64,000 nt of DNA from Tretioscincus oriximinensis (Eukaryota; Chordata; Lepidosauria; Squamata; Gymnophthalmidae), in the NCBI GenBank assembly GCA_022410635.1, contig JAJVDF010000212.1:377800-441799 (forward strand). Direction: 5' to 3'. Under the pieces are notes generated by a model, which saw nothing but the letters and a program-made list of their open reading frames with translations, had not been told where the DNA came from and did not search any database. Position numbers and translations under genes: made by a program. Positions 45,580 to 56,395 of this stretch are shown piece by piece. Numbering within the stretch: the stretch's first letter is position 1; the number at the start of each line of letters is the position of its first letter.

Positions 45580-45706
45580 GAGCAGGTGAGGAGTTTGCCT
45601 TTATCTTCTGCTAGAGAATGCCCCCAAGATACTTGTATGATGAGACAGGATATTGAAGNNGATGGACTGTAGCCCAATCCAGCAGGACTCCTCTGATTTT
45701 CTTATG
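45580..45706 (+). mobile_element. CR1/L3-like LINE, 3' end, diverged
   Basis: GTTTGCCTTTATCTTCTGCT, AGAGAATGCCCCCAAG, then GGACTGTAGCCCAATCCAGC and AGGACTCCTCTGATTTTCTT, a decayed version of the family terminus. Confidence 0.6.
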
Positions 45707-46430
45707 ATTTTACTGTTTGTGGGAAAGGAGGTATCTAATTCTGACTATGTTAAAGAAAGAGTAANCTAAGATTTCCATCAGAATCATCAATTAAAAACCT
45801 CTTGGAGCAGGATAGGAATAAAAATTTATTATCAAATACTTTTTATACTGGTTGGTTTCAAATAAGAACTTAATTATCCTGATCTTTTCTACTCGCTTGT
45901 GTACCATTTAATCAGAAGTNAGCTAATGCTGGGCTAAGTCATCTTTCTAAATTTAAGCAACTGGGAACCTTGTTTTAGTGGAGAATATTTGTAGCTCAGG
46001 GTTATAGCAGTGTTTTTGGAGTTCTTCAAAGTTGTTGTTGCACATTTAGTCTTCTTATGTACGTTTGCATTATATTTTGTAGATTATCTGAATGTTTCAA
46101 AAACAGGTACAAAAACCTCAGACAGATTTCTAAATGACANGGAAAACTTTAAGAGAGGCAATTTAAACTGACAGTAATGATAATGTAAATGTGCTTATAC
46201 CAGTGCCAAAGCTAATGATGAGCAATAGCACTTGAGTAGAAAAAGCATAAGACACTATATTCTTGTTTCTTTTAAGCCTATCATCTTGTCTTGAGATTTG
46301 GAAAAAGGAGCAGGGAAAGAGATGCAGGATAGAGGAACAGACTTCCAAGTACAATCTGTTCAGCCTGCAAGAATGCATCTTCAATTCCTATGATGGATAT
46401 GCTACCAGTAATTTTATTAACAGAACACTA
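45707..46430. other. No recognised feature
   Basis: AT-rich; a 73-codon minus frame (46163-46384) is unsupported. Confidence 0.4.
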
Positions 46431-46572
46431 AGGCTGCATCCATACATCATTTATTCCATTATATTCCACAATAAAACATGGATATTCTGGAATAAACATA
46501 ATGCTTGATTGTGGAATATTGTGGACTATTCCACTGTAGCAATGGAATAAAAGTGATGTATGGATGCAACCT
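46431..46572. mobile_element. Palindromic MITE, GGCTGCATCC family (best copy)
   Basis: Left arm AGGCTGCATCCATACATCAT followed by TTATTCCATT. Right arm, reverse-complemented, AGGTTGCATCCATACATCAC followed by TTTTATTCCATT. The centre has GGATATTCTGGAATAAACAT opposite GGAATATTGTGG. The arms pair over about 35 bp. Length 142 bp. Confidence 0.75.
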
Positions 46573-47065
46573 AAGTGGAGTAGGCCCAAAATATAATTTT
46601 GACAACCAGTTTTCACAACTTGCAGAACAAGTTCTACAAGTTACCTGCAGGTACAATAGTAAAAGATTCTATTAGAAAGTAGCACAATTTTGGAGTATCT
46701 GGAAACTCATAAACTGCCACCCACTGACCAAAAATTAGGACAAAATACAATTTGAATCTTTGCTTTGATATCTTCAAACCACATACCTGTCTCCAGATGT
46801 AGTTGGAAATCTTATTCTTCATTACTGGTGCATCCAAATTCAAAAAGAGGATAGGAGACTCCTTTTGAATGTTTCATAATGGCTCCCTATGTCCATTTCA
46901 GCATCAATATGATGCCCTTGCCAGTATTCCACTAGAACAATCAGCTGTATTTGAAGTCATAACACATATTTCATGGCTGCAAAATGCCACACAGTGCACT
47001 CCAATGCCAATGTAATGATAAAACTTTTCAAAATGTCAACATGAACAAACAAAGCTGAGAAAAAA
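46573..47065. other. No recognised feature
   Basis: AT-rich with a 69-codon minus frame at 46634-46843; nothing recognised. Confidence 0.4.
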
Positions 47066-47142
47066 TGCATTCACACTTAAATTATAATCCATTTTCAGTT
47101 CAGTTTCAGAGCGTGATAATGCTGGATTAAAACCTAAGCATG
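47066..47142. mobile_element. CCATCTTCAG MITE, diverged copy
   Basis: CATTCACACTTAAATTATAA, then TCCATTTTCAGTTCAG, is mirrored by ATAATGCTGGATTAAAACCT then AAGCATGAATG. Short internally deleted copy. Confidence 0.45.
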
Positions 47143-48834
47143 AATGCTGTTCCTTCATCTCTAATTTGCAGAAATCTANTTAGGTGTGGACACAGGACAA
47201 AAACGTACCTCTTCCTCTGCGCAATGTTCCACTTGTTTCTTCTTCAGGTCACATGCCTAAATGGAGGCTTCCCTATGAACCTGGAGAAGATCTGCAACAG
47301 GAGAGAAATCTCCTACTGCAGATCTTTTCCATATGCATAGCGAAGGCTAGCTATCTCCATAGAAAACTTGCCTGCAGCCCTGTTGTGTGTCCTTTCTCAC
47401 AATGAGACAAGCAGCATGAGGGGAGGCCAGCCAACAGGGCTGCAGGATCGCAGATGGGCAGGTATGCACTGATCAGTCATCTGTGTTCTTCTTGTCACCT
47501 CACACCAGCTGCTACATCTCTGGAGAAAAGATATGTTCCCTCTTTTTACCAACAAAATCCACAATCGCTAGTGCAATGCAGATTCCATTCCCTGTCCCCC
47601 TCCATGTAGACGTGGCCTTAGACAACAAAATAACTCAGGCTGGTCTGCTTTGGACGAATCTTCCTATCCGTAGTCAAATACTTTAGATATGAGGTTTTTA
47701 GCTTGTAAATGATAAACTTCATGGTCAGTTGCCCAGGAAATACTGCAAAGGATATACTGCTATGAAGCCAGATAACTTTCCTATTCCTGATCTCTCTCTG
47801 CTGCCAGCAAAGTCGTGACTTCTTGTAAATGANATGGTTACCTGAATTCATGAATACATTTAATTTCAGGGAAAGAAGGATGAGCATGCATGTCAGGTGG
47901 TGGTATGAGCACAGAAAAACCAAGTAGCAAGTGCTGAGGAAGAAAGAAAAAATGGAGAAAGTGCAAGAAATAAAAAGCATCACTTCAGCGAATTGTCCTT
48001 CTCAAGACAGCAGTGCAACATCGTTTTTTCCTTTATCCTGAGCTCTCTGACTACGGGCAGACAGGATGGTAGAACATAAAACAATCCTATGAGAGAACTG
48101 AAGACAAATCAGTAAAAGCACAACAACAACCAACTGTTCTAACTACTCAGTCAACATCACATGCCTTCACGGACCTCCCAGCAAGTAGATATTCCCTGAG
48201 CCTTTCTATATCACCTCCACAGCAGCATCAATATGACAGGCTATATACCTTCTTTGTCACCCTTAAGGGAAAAGCAGCATCTGTGCTAATTTGCTTCCTG
48301 AATACTGAGAAGCTGTAACTCTTCCTGGCTTCTTTCCTGTTCAGGTTACTTTAGTTACTGTGCACATATGAATTTGAAGCAAAAAACATTTGTATCCAAT
48401 TCCTCTCGGAAGGATTATGATTTGCCCTCATCATCGCACCAGTCTTCCATTCTTCATAATAAAAACATTCTGAGAAGATGTAACATCAAAGAACAGTCAT
48501 GTTAAAGCCATCCCAACTAAAACTGCTCACTCCACTACTGTCCCTCATATGTTTAGCCAGCAAACCCCAGACTATGAAATAGCTGCAAGGGAATAGAAAC
48601 ATTCTTCTGACAGCAATACAATACAGACTTTTGTTTTAGAAGGGGAAATTCCCCTAGCCTTTGGATACAGAGAAAATTTTGTATATGGTTTCCAGTAAAA
48701 TAGGTGTCAGAAGAGTTTCATGCAAGCAAGATCCATGCCTTTAATGCCTCTATATCTTTCTTGTCTATCTTTTCCAATTTTTCCTAGTCCAAATNAAACC
48801 AAGAAAACATCAGCAAAGCTGTCAGCCTAGACAA
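47143..48834. other. No recognised feature
   Basis: Contains a 121-codon minus frame (47618-47983) with a hydrophobic start, no identifiable family and one unresolved codon. I do not call it a gene. Confidence 0.4.
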
Positions 48835-48965
48835 ATTTATTATTCAGTTTATTATTGTTGCTAGTTGTTTAGTCATTCATTAAGTCATTCAATTCTCTAC
48901 ATAAAAATCCATAGACCTTAGCCATAAAGTCATGGCAGGCCATTCTGTCTTTCTAATAAACATTC
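48835..48965 (-). mobile_element. BovB-type 3' end or BovB-tailed SINE
   Basis: The plus strand reads TTGTTGCTAGTTGTTTAGTC, then a degraded segment, then CATAGACCTTAGCCATAAAG and TCATGGCAGGCCATTCTGTC. This corresponds to the conserved BovB/SINE ending (CGTTTAGTCGTGTCCGACTC and CCATGGACCAG on the same strand) with many CpG-type changes. The family call is from memory of that consensus. Confidence 0.45.
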
Positions 48966-49372
48966 CCAATGAATGTTTTTTAGAAATGAAAAATTTTAGT
49001 TTCCACAAATATTAAAATGGTATTTCTCTCTTTGTTGAAGAAATAAACAGAAAGGAAACTAAGCAATGGAAGCTTTCAGCATTGTTTAGATCTGTCCCCA
49101 AGGTCCTGTACAAACATGATTCCTACAAATGGTCAGATGTGAAAAAGACACAAATTTCATACCTCCTTTAGATCTCACAGGATAGCAATCCAAAGTAGTA
49201 ATCTGGTTTCCTCCAGGTGAGCATTTAAGAAACAAAGAAGTCATTTTCACCTTCACTTTTCTAGAACATACAGTGACTACCTCCAAACATTATTAATTTT
49301 TTTCAATTTACCAGTTTACCAGTGTCAAACATATCCAGAATTATGACACATTGTCCAGTATTAGATCAATTC
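48966..49372. other. No recognised feature
   Basis: AT-rich; the 66-codon minus frame 49086-49286 is unsupported. Confidence 0.4.
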
Positions 49373-49437
49373 AGTTTTTGCAGCTGTAAAGTCACCATGC
49401 TGAAATACAGAGTAGTGACTTTACAGCTGAAAAAACT
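49373..49437. repeat. Short hairpin, 23-bp arms
   Basis: Left arm AGTTTTTGCAGCTGTAAAGT then CAC. The right arm is its reverse complement with one mismatch. The inner 15 bp (CAGCTGTAAAGTCAC against GTGACTTTACAGCTG) are perfect around a 19-nt loop. Could be a tiny MITE remnant or an expressed hairpin. Confidence 0.75.
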
Positions 49438-51024
49438 CCACACTATGTGAACTAAACCTCACATCACACCATACTGTTAAACAATATTATCATGTAAGGT
49501 ATTTCCAAGTAGTGACAGCTCATGTCAAATTTTCACTGTAGTTCTCGCACAGTGACTGTAATCCAGAGAGATTACAGAACAAACAGGATATTTTACCACT
49601 ATAGTTACGGTACATTTATCAGACAAATGGTCTATATTCCAGAACTTTATCAAGAGAACTGTGATCATATCTGAAAGGTCAGATACAATTAAGAACTAAT
49701 TGTATGTTTTTGACTCAGTCTGGATAGTTAATAACTCCAAAATGAGCAGAACTGTTCTGTGCTTAAAACGACTTTCAGTGAGAGCAATATAATCCATGAA
49801 CCTGAAGCAAAACAAAAGAAACCAAAACAGAATAATGGACCATTTGAACCATTTCTTCCATACACATTTTTCTTAGTAGATATAAATTGTTTGTCACGAA
49901 TGATGTTATGTTTCTTTATGGGCTGTGTTGGGCAGTTTAACTTCTTTAAACCAAAGCATGGAAATGAGATCTGCAATAATCAAACAGTCATATCTGAAGA
50001 TTATATTTGAAAGACAGCAGACCAATTCTTATAAGTTAGTTCACGTGCAAAGGCATATATTGTTATATTTAAATACATTTCATCAATACAGGCATTTTAG
50101 TACATATACTAGTGCAAGACACCCATTGCCAGTGTGGAATGCAATGGGCAGCTAGCCATACCAAACACTCCGACAGGGTATTTCCAGGAGGCAATTAACC
50201 AATCTTCTCCATTCAAGGCAATGGACACTGAGTGTGTCCACTTGCCTCAATTAAAAGGCTGATCACCGCAATGCATTTTAGTAATAAGGATGGATACAGT
50301 TAGCTTAAAGCCCAATAATAAAGTAACAATCACATCACTAGTGACAATTAGAATTCTTTCTGACAGCAGCTGCTAGCTATGGCAATGAATTTATCATTAT
50401 TTGCTAGTAAGCTACAGCAAGCTAAAACCCTTCTTTCCTTCAAAGAAAAGTGGAAAAAGAAATTGAAAAACATAGTTAATTATGTCTGGAGGAGGGTGAA
50501 AGACATGCAAAGTGTTGCTTTGAAAACAAAAATTTGCCAGACATCTTCCAAGATGCAGTTCTGGATCATTGATTGTGGGAGGATGAATATAAACAATTAT
50601 ATGTCAAGGAATAAATGGCTCTTAAAGAAACTGTATATACACAGCTACTCTCCTATTATTCTTTTTAATCTCAGCAAGTGTGGACATCCAGCTATGCCTT
50701 CTTTTAACTAGTGAAAATCCAACTATAATCAAAATATNTATAGTAAATTATGTGGGAGGAAGAAGGGATTGTACAGAGTAAACAAAAGGGTGGGGAGTCT
50801 ATCAATTTTTGAGCCAATAGAATCTTAAAAGGTAATTTCTCTACATCTCTTGAATGAACCATTCAAGAATAATAAATAAGCAAAGACAGAGAAAACAAAG
50901 TTATCTCTAGTCTTACAAAAAGTTGCTATTAAGATTTAGCTATCATTTAGTAGTTTCTCAGCTACAGGAATTCAACAGGAATAAGGAGCTCTGTAATCCA
51001 CACCACCTGCTGGGATTACTATAT
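49438..51024. other. No recognised feature
   Basis: The longest frame is 110 codons (50379-50711, plus), lysine-rich at its start and without a known domain. Confidence 0.4.
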
Positions 51025-51140
51025 CTAGCAAAGCGCTCTCATAGCACCTTAGAGACTAACAGGAAAAAGGTAGGCAGCATGAATTTTCATAGACAAGACT
51101 TCTTCATATGCAACTATAGAAATAGANTTGTCTACAAAAA
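51025..51140 (-). mobile_element. Retroposon H, older copy
   Basis: On the plus strand: AGCAAAGCGCTCTCATAGCA, CCTTAGAGACTAACAGG, then GCAGCATGAATTTTCATAGA and CAAGACTTCTTCATATGC. The order and orientation match 55228-55320, with more divergence. Confidence 0.65.
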
Positions 51141-51608
51141 CTAGTGTTGTTTACCTTTTTCTTTTGATATTATGAGACCCTCTTCTAAATATTCTGGACC
51201 TTGATTAGCACAGCCACTTCTTAAAAACCTACTGCTGAAACTGCTGATAGTCCGTATCTGTGTTTTTAGGCTTGTTGCATGGGATCCATCTCAACATTTA
51301 AATTTGGTATTCACCAATCTGTGAGAAACCTGGAAAAAAAATTGACATCCGGGAGGGATTTTATCACTGAGAGCAGGAAACAGTGCTCAGNGGACAAGAA
51401 TCCTTTCTGAAATCAGATAGTTTTCCTGTGTTCTTAGACTGCATTATGCAATGCATTCCAAGTGAACCAAACAAACCTCTCCAGTCCATTACAGACCATA
51501 ATTTGCTCAGTTGTGTCATTAAGCACATGGACAAAACTGCACAGCAGACTGAAAAGAAAAAAGTGCTGATTATGTCAGTGCAGCTGAACATGCTATATAC
51601 ATGAAACT
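51141..51608. other. No recognised feature
   Basis: The opposed 75- and 73-codon frames at 51364-51604 have no similarity. Confidence 0.4.
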
Positions 51609-51806
51609 AGGCTGACCAGATTCCCCCTTTTCGGGGGGGTTGAAAACCCATTTTTGGGGTGCCTCCCAGTTTTTTCTGAAGAATTTTTTTTCAAAAGAAG
51701 ATTTTTTTTCAAAAAAAAGTTTTTTTAATTTTGTTTCCTCAGAAAAAAACAGGAGGCACCCCAAAAACAGGTTTTCAACCCCCCAAAGGGGTCATCTGGT
51801 CAGCCT
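51609..51806. mobile_element. Palindromic MITE (AGGCTGACCAGAT ends), 198 bp
   Basis: Left arm AGGCTGACCAGATTCCCCCT followed by TTTCGGGGGGGTTGAAAACC and TTTTTGGGGTGCCTCC. The right arm mirrors it: GGAGGCACCCCAAAAA, GGTTTTCAACCCCCCAAAGG and ATCTGGTCAGCCT. Arms of about 75 bp flank an A/T-rich centre of TTTTTTCAAAAGAAG type. No coding capacity. Confidence 0.8.
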
Positions 51807-52207
51807 AATTGCAACAGTTAAGAAATTTACACTGACACCCTTCAGTGACACCTCAGAAAAGCTGACAAAACAAAACCACTCCATCAGTCCTTCATGGGAA
51901 AGGCAGGTCACAGAAAGACGAACGGCCAGTTACCAACATCCAGCCACCAGGGTTAAATCAAAACAAGATTTTGTCATTTATTGAAGTAGCCTTTGAATGT
52001 GATACATTAGGGAGAGACAGATTCTCTTGGCAGTTCATTTGGAACAAAGAATATTTCCTTTCCTCTACATACATTAGAGAAGACAGATTTTCTTGGGAGT
52101 TCATTTAAAACAAAGAATATTTTCTGTTCTTTAGCCTGCGGTGCTGCATTAACTCTCTCTTTGGAACTACATTCTTTTATCAAGAGGACTGTCATTTAAA
52201 CTTAAAT
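51807..52207. other. No recognised feature; local duplication
   Basis: Two related 60-bp segments occur in tandem: CAGATTCTCTTGGCAGTTCA (52019) and CAGATTTTCTTGGGAGTTCA (52085), each followed by a TTGGAACAAAGAATATTTCC-like or TTAAAACAAAGAATATTTTC-like stretch. No gene seen. Confidence 0.6.
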
Positions 52208-55200
52208 GGAAATGTCATTTAAATATAGGCAGCTCAGAGAAGAAGGAAACCTGGGGGTACCCATCCTAGGCTTCACAGATGCTGTCTCAGAAGAAGGAAG
52301 GGATGCCAATTCATCAAAATCCCTGCTGGCACAAGTGAGGTGGCTTATTAAGAGAAAAGACACTTCCACTATTTGTCTAAGGTTTATCTGTGTGACTACC
52401 TTCTCAAGAGGGCATCTAATGCCATGTCATTCCTGGAGTTAAGGAAAATAATTTTTCAGTTTTATAAGGACCTTTACAGAGCTGAACAAGNAGATTTAGA
52501 CAGTATCCCAATCACTACAAAAATCACGCAGGACCAAAAGAGAATGTTAAACTCAAAAATATCACAAGAAGAAATAATTAAGGTAATTAAAAGCTTAAAA
52601 ACAAATAAAGCACCTGGCCCTGATGGGTTCAATACAGACTTCTACAAAACATACATGTATATACTGATCCCATATTTAGTAAAATTTAGTAAAATTGTTT
52701 AATGAAATTCTCAGTTTTCAATCTATACCGAGATCATGGAAGGACTCAGAGATTATAATTTTCCCAAAACAAGGAAAAGAAAAAACAGATCCTAAATCTT
52801 TCCGCCCTATTACTTTATGTAACATAGATTATAAAATATTCACAAAAATATTAGCAAACAGAATAGCGCAAATTCTACCCACCTGCATCAATGAAGACCA
52901 ATATGGTTTTATTAAAGGTCGTAGGATAGGGGACCCAATAAAGAATATAACAGCAATATTACACAATGCAAAAAACAATAATAGGAAACTATCCTTATTA
53001 AAACTTGATGTAATGAAGGCTTTTGATAAAGTCAATCATAGTTATTTAATTCGGGTGGCGGAACAATTTGATTTAGGTCAAAAATTCATTAATACAATTA
53101 AAAATTTATATACAGAAAATAGAGCCAGGGTTAAAGTGAACAATACATGGACAGAATATTTTCAAATACACAATGGCACAAAGCAGGGATGTCCCCTTTC
53201 ACCAGCTCTATTTATACTGGCAATAGAAATATTTGCTATACTGGTTAGACAGGAGGTAAATATGACAGGATACAAAATAGGCTCAATCGAAAACCGTATT
53301 AACCTATTTGCAGATGATGCACTGATTATATCTTCACACCCAGTAAACATNGTAAGGGCAATTAAACCAATATTGGATAAATTTTATAAGATGTCGGGGC
53401 TTCAAGTCAATATTGAAAAGTCAGAGATTCTATTTATAAATACACCACCAGAAGAACAATTAGCTGTTAGAAGAATCACAGGTTTGAAATTGGGATTAAA
53501 AAGATTTAAATATTTGGGAATCNGGTTATATAAGAACCCGGGAAAAATTAATATGAGTAACTATAATATAGTTTGGCATAAAGTCTTAAGACTCATGAAA
53601 AAATGGAAAAATAAATACCAAACGAGATTGGATAAAATAAGATCATTAAAAATGTTTATAATGCCACAACTGTTGTATTTATTTCAGACATTACTAGAAC
53701 CACTAGCACAAACAACCTTAGTAAAAAGCCAAAGAAAAATACTAGACTGGATAAACCAAAATAAAAAACATAGGTTAAAAAACACCTGGTTGACGGCAAG
53801 TGAACAAGAAGGAGGATGGGGAATCCCTGACCTGCATAAAATACACGATTCCTTTTTTTTGAAAAATTTGATGGAAATCCAATATAAACAAAAAAAATGG
53901 GTAAAAATATGCAAATTGATAAATAAAATTAATAATCAAGAAATATTATTTAAAACTTACCTAAGAAGAGAAGAACAATATTGGCAGGAACCATTTAAGG
54001 CAATGATGAAAATTTGGAAAAAAAGAAAAAAGGAATTAATGGAAAGTGTAAATAGTAAATACCAAACCATTTGGAGTATTAATATTACCAACAATCCGAA
54101 CCTAAACACGGCATTAATAAATTTATATCAAAATGGTATTCAAATGATTTATCAACTATTTAACAACTCAAACAATCCAATTCCACAACACGAACTGGTA
54201 AACTATATAGGAAGGAACCACTGGTTGCAAACAATGGCAATAAGTACATATATAAATAAACCACATATAAAACAAACAATTAAGGATCCGGACAACTCCT
54301 TAGATAATATAATTAAAATGATAATTCAGGATGAAAAGAAAATAATATCGGAAATATACACAAGAATCAATAAGAGAAAAGAAGAAATAATAAATGAAAT
54401 CAAGAGTAGATGGCAGCAAAGTTTACAAGTGAACCTAGAAGAAATTAAAAGGGCATTTTATAACATAAACCAAGAGAAAATGAATAAATTAAAGGAAACA
54501 AAACTAAAATTAATACATAAATGNTATAGGACGCCAAAACAACTACATTATATAATTCCGACTTTAAGTAATTATTGCTGGCAGGGTTGCCAGATTCCGG
54601 CGGACCACTACCATATAATTTGGAGCTGTAAGGCTTCACAGGAATATTGGGGGAAAATACAGAAAGAAATAAACAAAATTATAGATGAAAACATTGTCCT
54701 AACTGATAAAATGGTTATACTATTGGGTAATCTGGAACATATTAGAAACATTCATACAAGAGGAATGGTAAAATCCTTANTATCATGTGCTCAAATGGTG
54801 TTAGTGAGGGGTTGGAGGGACGCATCTTATAGGGAGTTGTGGAGATGGAGAGAATATTTAATTGAAAAAATGAGTGTTGAAATCAACGCAGTTAAAGTGA
54901 ACTCTTCATATGATATACAAAAAATTATAGAAATTAAGAATAACTGGCTCAGGATAAAAGAATATTTAATACAAAATTCGTCTAGCCCATCCACTATCTA
55001 TAAAATTAATTTGATATATTCCCTATGAATATAAGCTACAACGATAACATGCAAAGGAGGAGGGAGGGAAGAGGGAGGGTAGGGAAGGGTATATTTGTCA
55101 GTACGGTTAAATGATTGGAAATGTAGTAATATGTAAATAAGTAAGCTATTGATGGAACTGTACGGATTATAACTAATAAATATATAATAATAAAAAAAAA

Positions 55201-55217
55201 AGGAAATGTCACTTTAA
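52208..55217 (+). mobile_element. L1 retrotransposon, 5'-truncated, with candidate TSD
   Basis: ORF2 and 3' UTR end in an A-rich tail (AATATATAATAATAAAAAAA, 55181-55201). The flanks are GGAAATGTCATTTAA at 52208-52222 and GGAAATGTCACTTTAA at 55202-55217, a 15-16 bp target duplication with one inserted base. L1 homology starts only near 52440. The 52224-52440 segment is not recognisable as L1. The 3' UTR (55029-55180) contains a purine-rich GGAGGAGGGAGGGAAGAGGG stretch, as in other vertebrate L1s. The endonuclease domain and ORF1 are absent. Low decay suggests a relatively recent insertion. Confidence 0.92.
52443..55028 (+). pseudogene. L1 ORF2 (reverse transcriptase, zinc knuckle), near-intact but frame-broken
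   Basis: The first part (about 52440-52690) has KIIFQFYKDLYRAEQ and TNKAPGPDGF in one frame. A 10-bp tandem duplication (TTAGTAAAAT at 52676-52685 and 52686-52695) then shifts the frame. From 52695 it is open for 777 codons to a stop at 55026-55028. In that numbering, motif A LDVMKAFDKVNH starts near residue 104, motif B GTKQGCPLSP covers 161-170 and FADD is at 205-208. The C-terminal knuckle is C628-X3-C632-X7-H640-X4-C645, the CX3CX7HX4C signature of L1 ORF2p. Five N-affected codons are present. The enzyme would prime reverse transcription at a nicked target; without the endonuclease domain this copy cannot act alone. Confidence 0.93.
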
Positions 55218-55227
55218 CCAAGATTTG

Positions 55228-55570
55228 GATGTCCAGCAAAGGAGCTAGCAGCACTTTGAGACTAACTTGAGAAAAGTGGTTGGCATAAGCTTTCGTAGNC
55301 AGGTCTACTTCTTCAGATGCTGAGGGACTAATGTCAGGGTCAGGTATTTATAGGAAAATGTGTATGGGAGATCTTCCTGATCTTAGACAGATCTCTATTG
55401 GCAGGGTGCAGGGGGAAAATGCCTTAGGAGTTAGGCCCCAAGATGTTTAAGGCTGTGTAAGTGCTAGATTTTTCAGATGGCTTGCAAACCGGCAACTAGT
55501 GCAGTTCATTTAGGACTGATGTGATATGCACGTGTGCTGAAATAACCATTAGCTGTGTTTTGCACTAGTT
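55228..55570 (-). mobile_element. Retroposon H, long copy
   Basis: On the plus strand it begins GTCCAGCAAAGGAGCTAGCA, with GCACTTTGAGACTAACTTGA then CTTCTTCAGATGC, matching the 36.3 kb copy. It then continues about 240 bp into a body not seen elsewhere here. The minus strand shows TATAAATA at 55345-55352, and 25 nt downstream a hairpin with the words CTGAAGA and GAAA (55283-55320). The 3' end ACTAACACGGCTATTTCTC is missing. It starts only 10 bp after the L1 target duplication. Confidence 0.7.
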
Positions 55571-55610
55571 GCAGCTTCCAGAGCACTTTGCCAGTCTGGC
55601 CTGTCCAGAG

Positions 55611-56205
55611 CATAAGAACATAACAAGAGCCATACTNCATCAGGCCACAGCCCATCAAGTCCAGCATTCTGTGTCACACAGAGGCCCACCAGATGCACCT
55701 GGGCAGTCCGAACAGAGGACAGCAAAATATGCACCTGTTCCAAACTCCCTGCGAATGGCATTTCAGGAGTCCTGCCTGTTGCTCCATCCCAGAGGCAACA
55801 ATCAGACATCTATCCTAGTATCCATTTATACCCTTGGTGTCCATAAACCTGTCTAGTCCTGTCTTGAAACTATCCAAGCTGTTAGCTACCACTACCTCTT
55901 CAGGAAGTAGTCCTCCACAGGCCGATGACCCTCTGGGTAAAAAAATACTTTCCTTTGTCTGTTCTCACTTTTCTACCCAACAGTTTTAAGGAGTGCCCCC
56001 TGGTCCTAGTGTTGTGGGAGAGAGAAAACATTTTTTCTCTATTCACCCTGTCTATCCCATGCATGATTTTGTACACATCAATCAGACCACCTCTCAAACA
56101 TCGTCTTTCAAGGCTGAAGAGACCCAGACATTGCAGCCTGACTTCGTAAGAGAAGCCCATAGCTGCAAACTTAGCTTGATTCGCTAATTTACTCAAAAAC
56201 ATTCC
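55611..56205 (-). mobile_element. CR1/L3-like LINE, 3' third
   Basis: The longest copy of the family here. Minus-strand coding (55900-56202) gives EVRLQCLGLFSLERRCLRGG, LIDVYKIMHGIDRVNRE, FSLSHNTRTRGHSLKLLGRK and VRTDKGKYFFTQRVIGLW. This is the C-terminal domain downstream of the reverse transcriptase in CR1/L2-type LINEs. The 3' UTR (55611-55890) ends with the iterated CATAAGAACATAAC on the plus strand. No RT motif is retained. Confidence 0.9.
55900..56202 (-). pseudogene. CR1/L3-like ORF2 C-terminal fragment
   Basis: A 100-codon frame corresponding to the region C-terminal to the RT palm. It breaks after VIGLW, where related copies in this window continue NLLPEEVV. Supports placing the dispersed ATAAGAACATAAG tails in one LINE family. 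Non-functional. Confidence 0.85.
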
Positions 56206-56395
56206 TATCTATAATATCCTGACACAACAGCTACCAGAGAAAGGTGGCTGTGTTTTCCAGCCATTAAACCAGTACTACTATGGTGTTCCATATAAGCAAC
56301 ATAAGGTCATGAAATTTCATGTGAATTTCCATAGGACTGTAATCTTACAATATCTAATCTCTTGCGCCTTTTCCTTTTCGCTCCCTTGTTTTCAG

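Noticed and set aside
47618..47983. 121-codon minus frame with hydrophobic start
   Set aside because: No recognisable family, no splice or promoter evidence, contains an unresolved codon.
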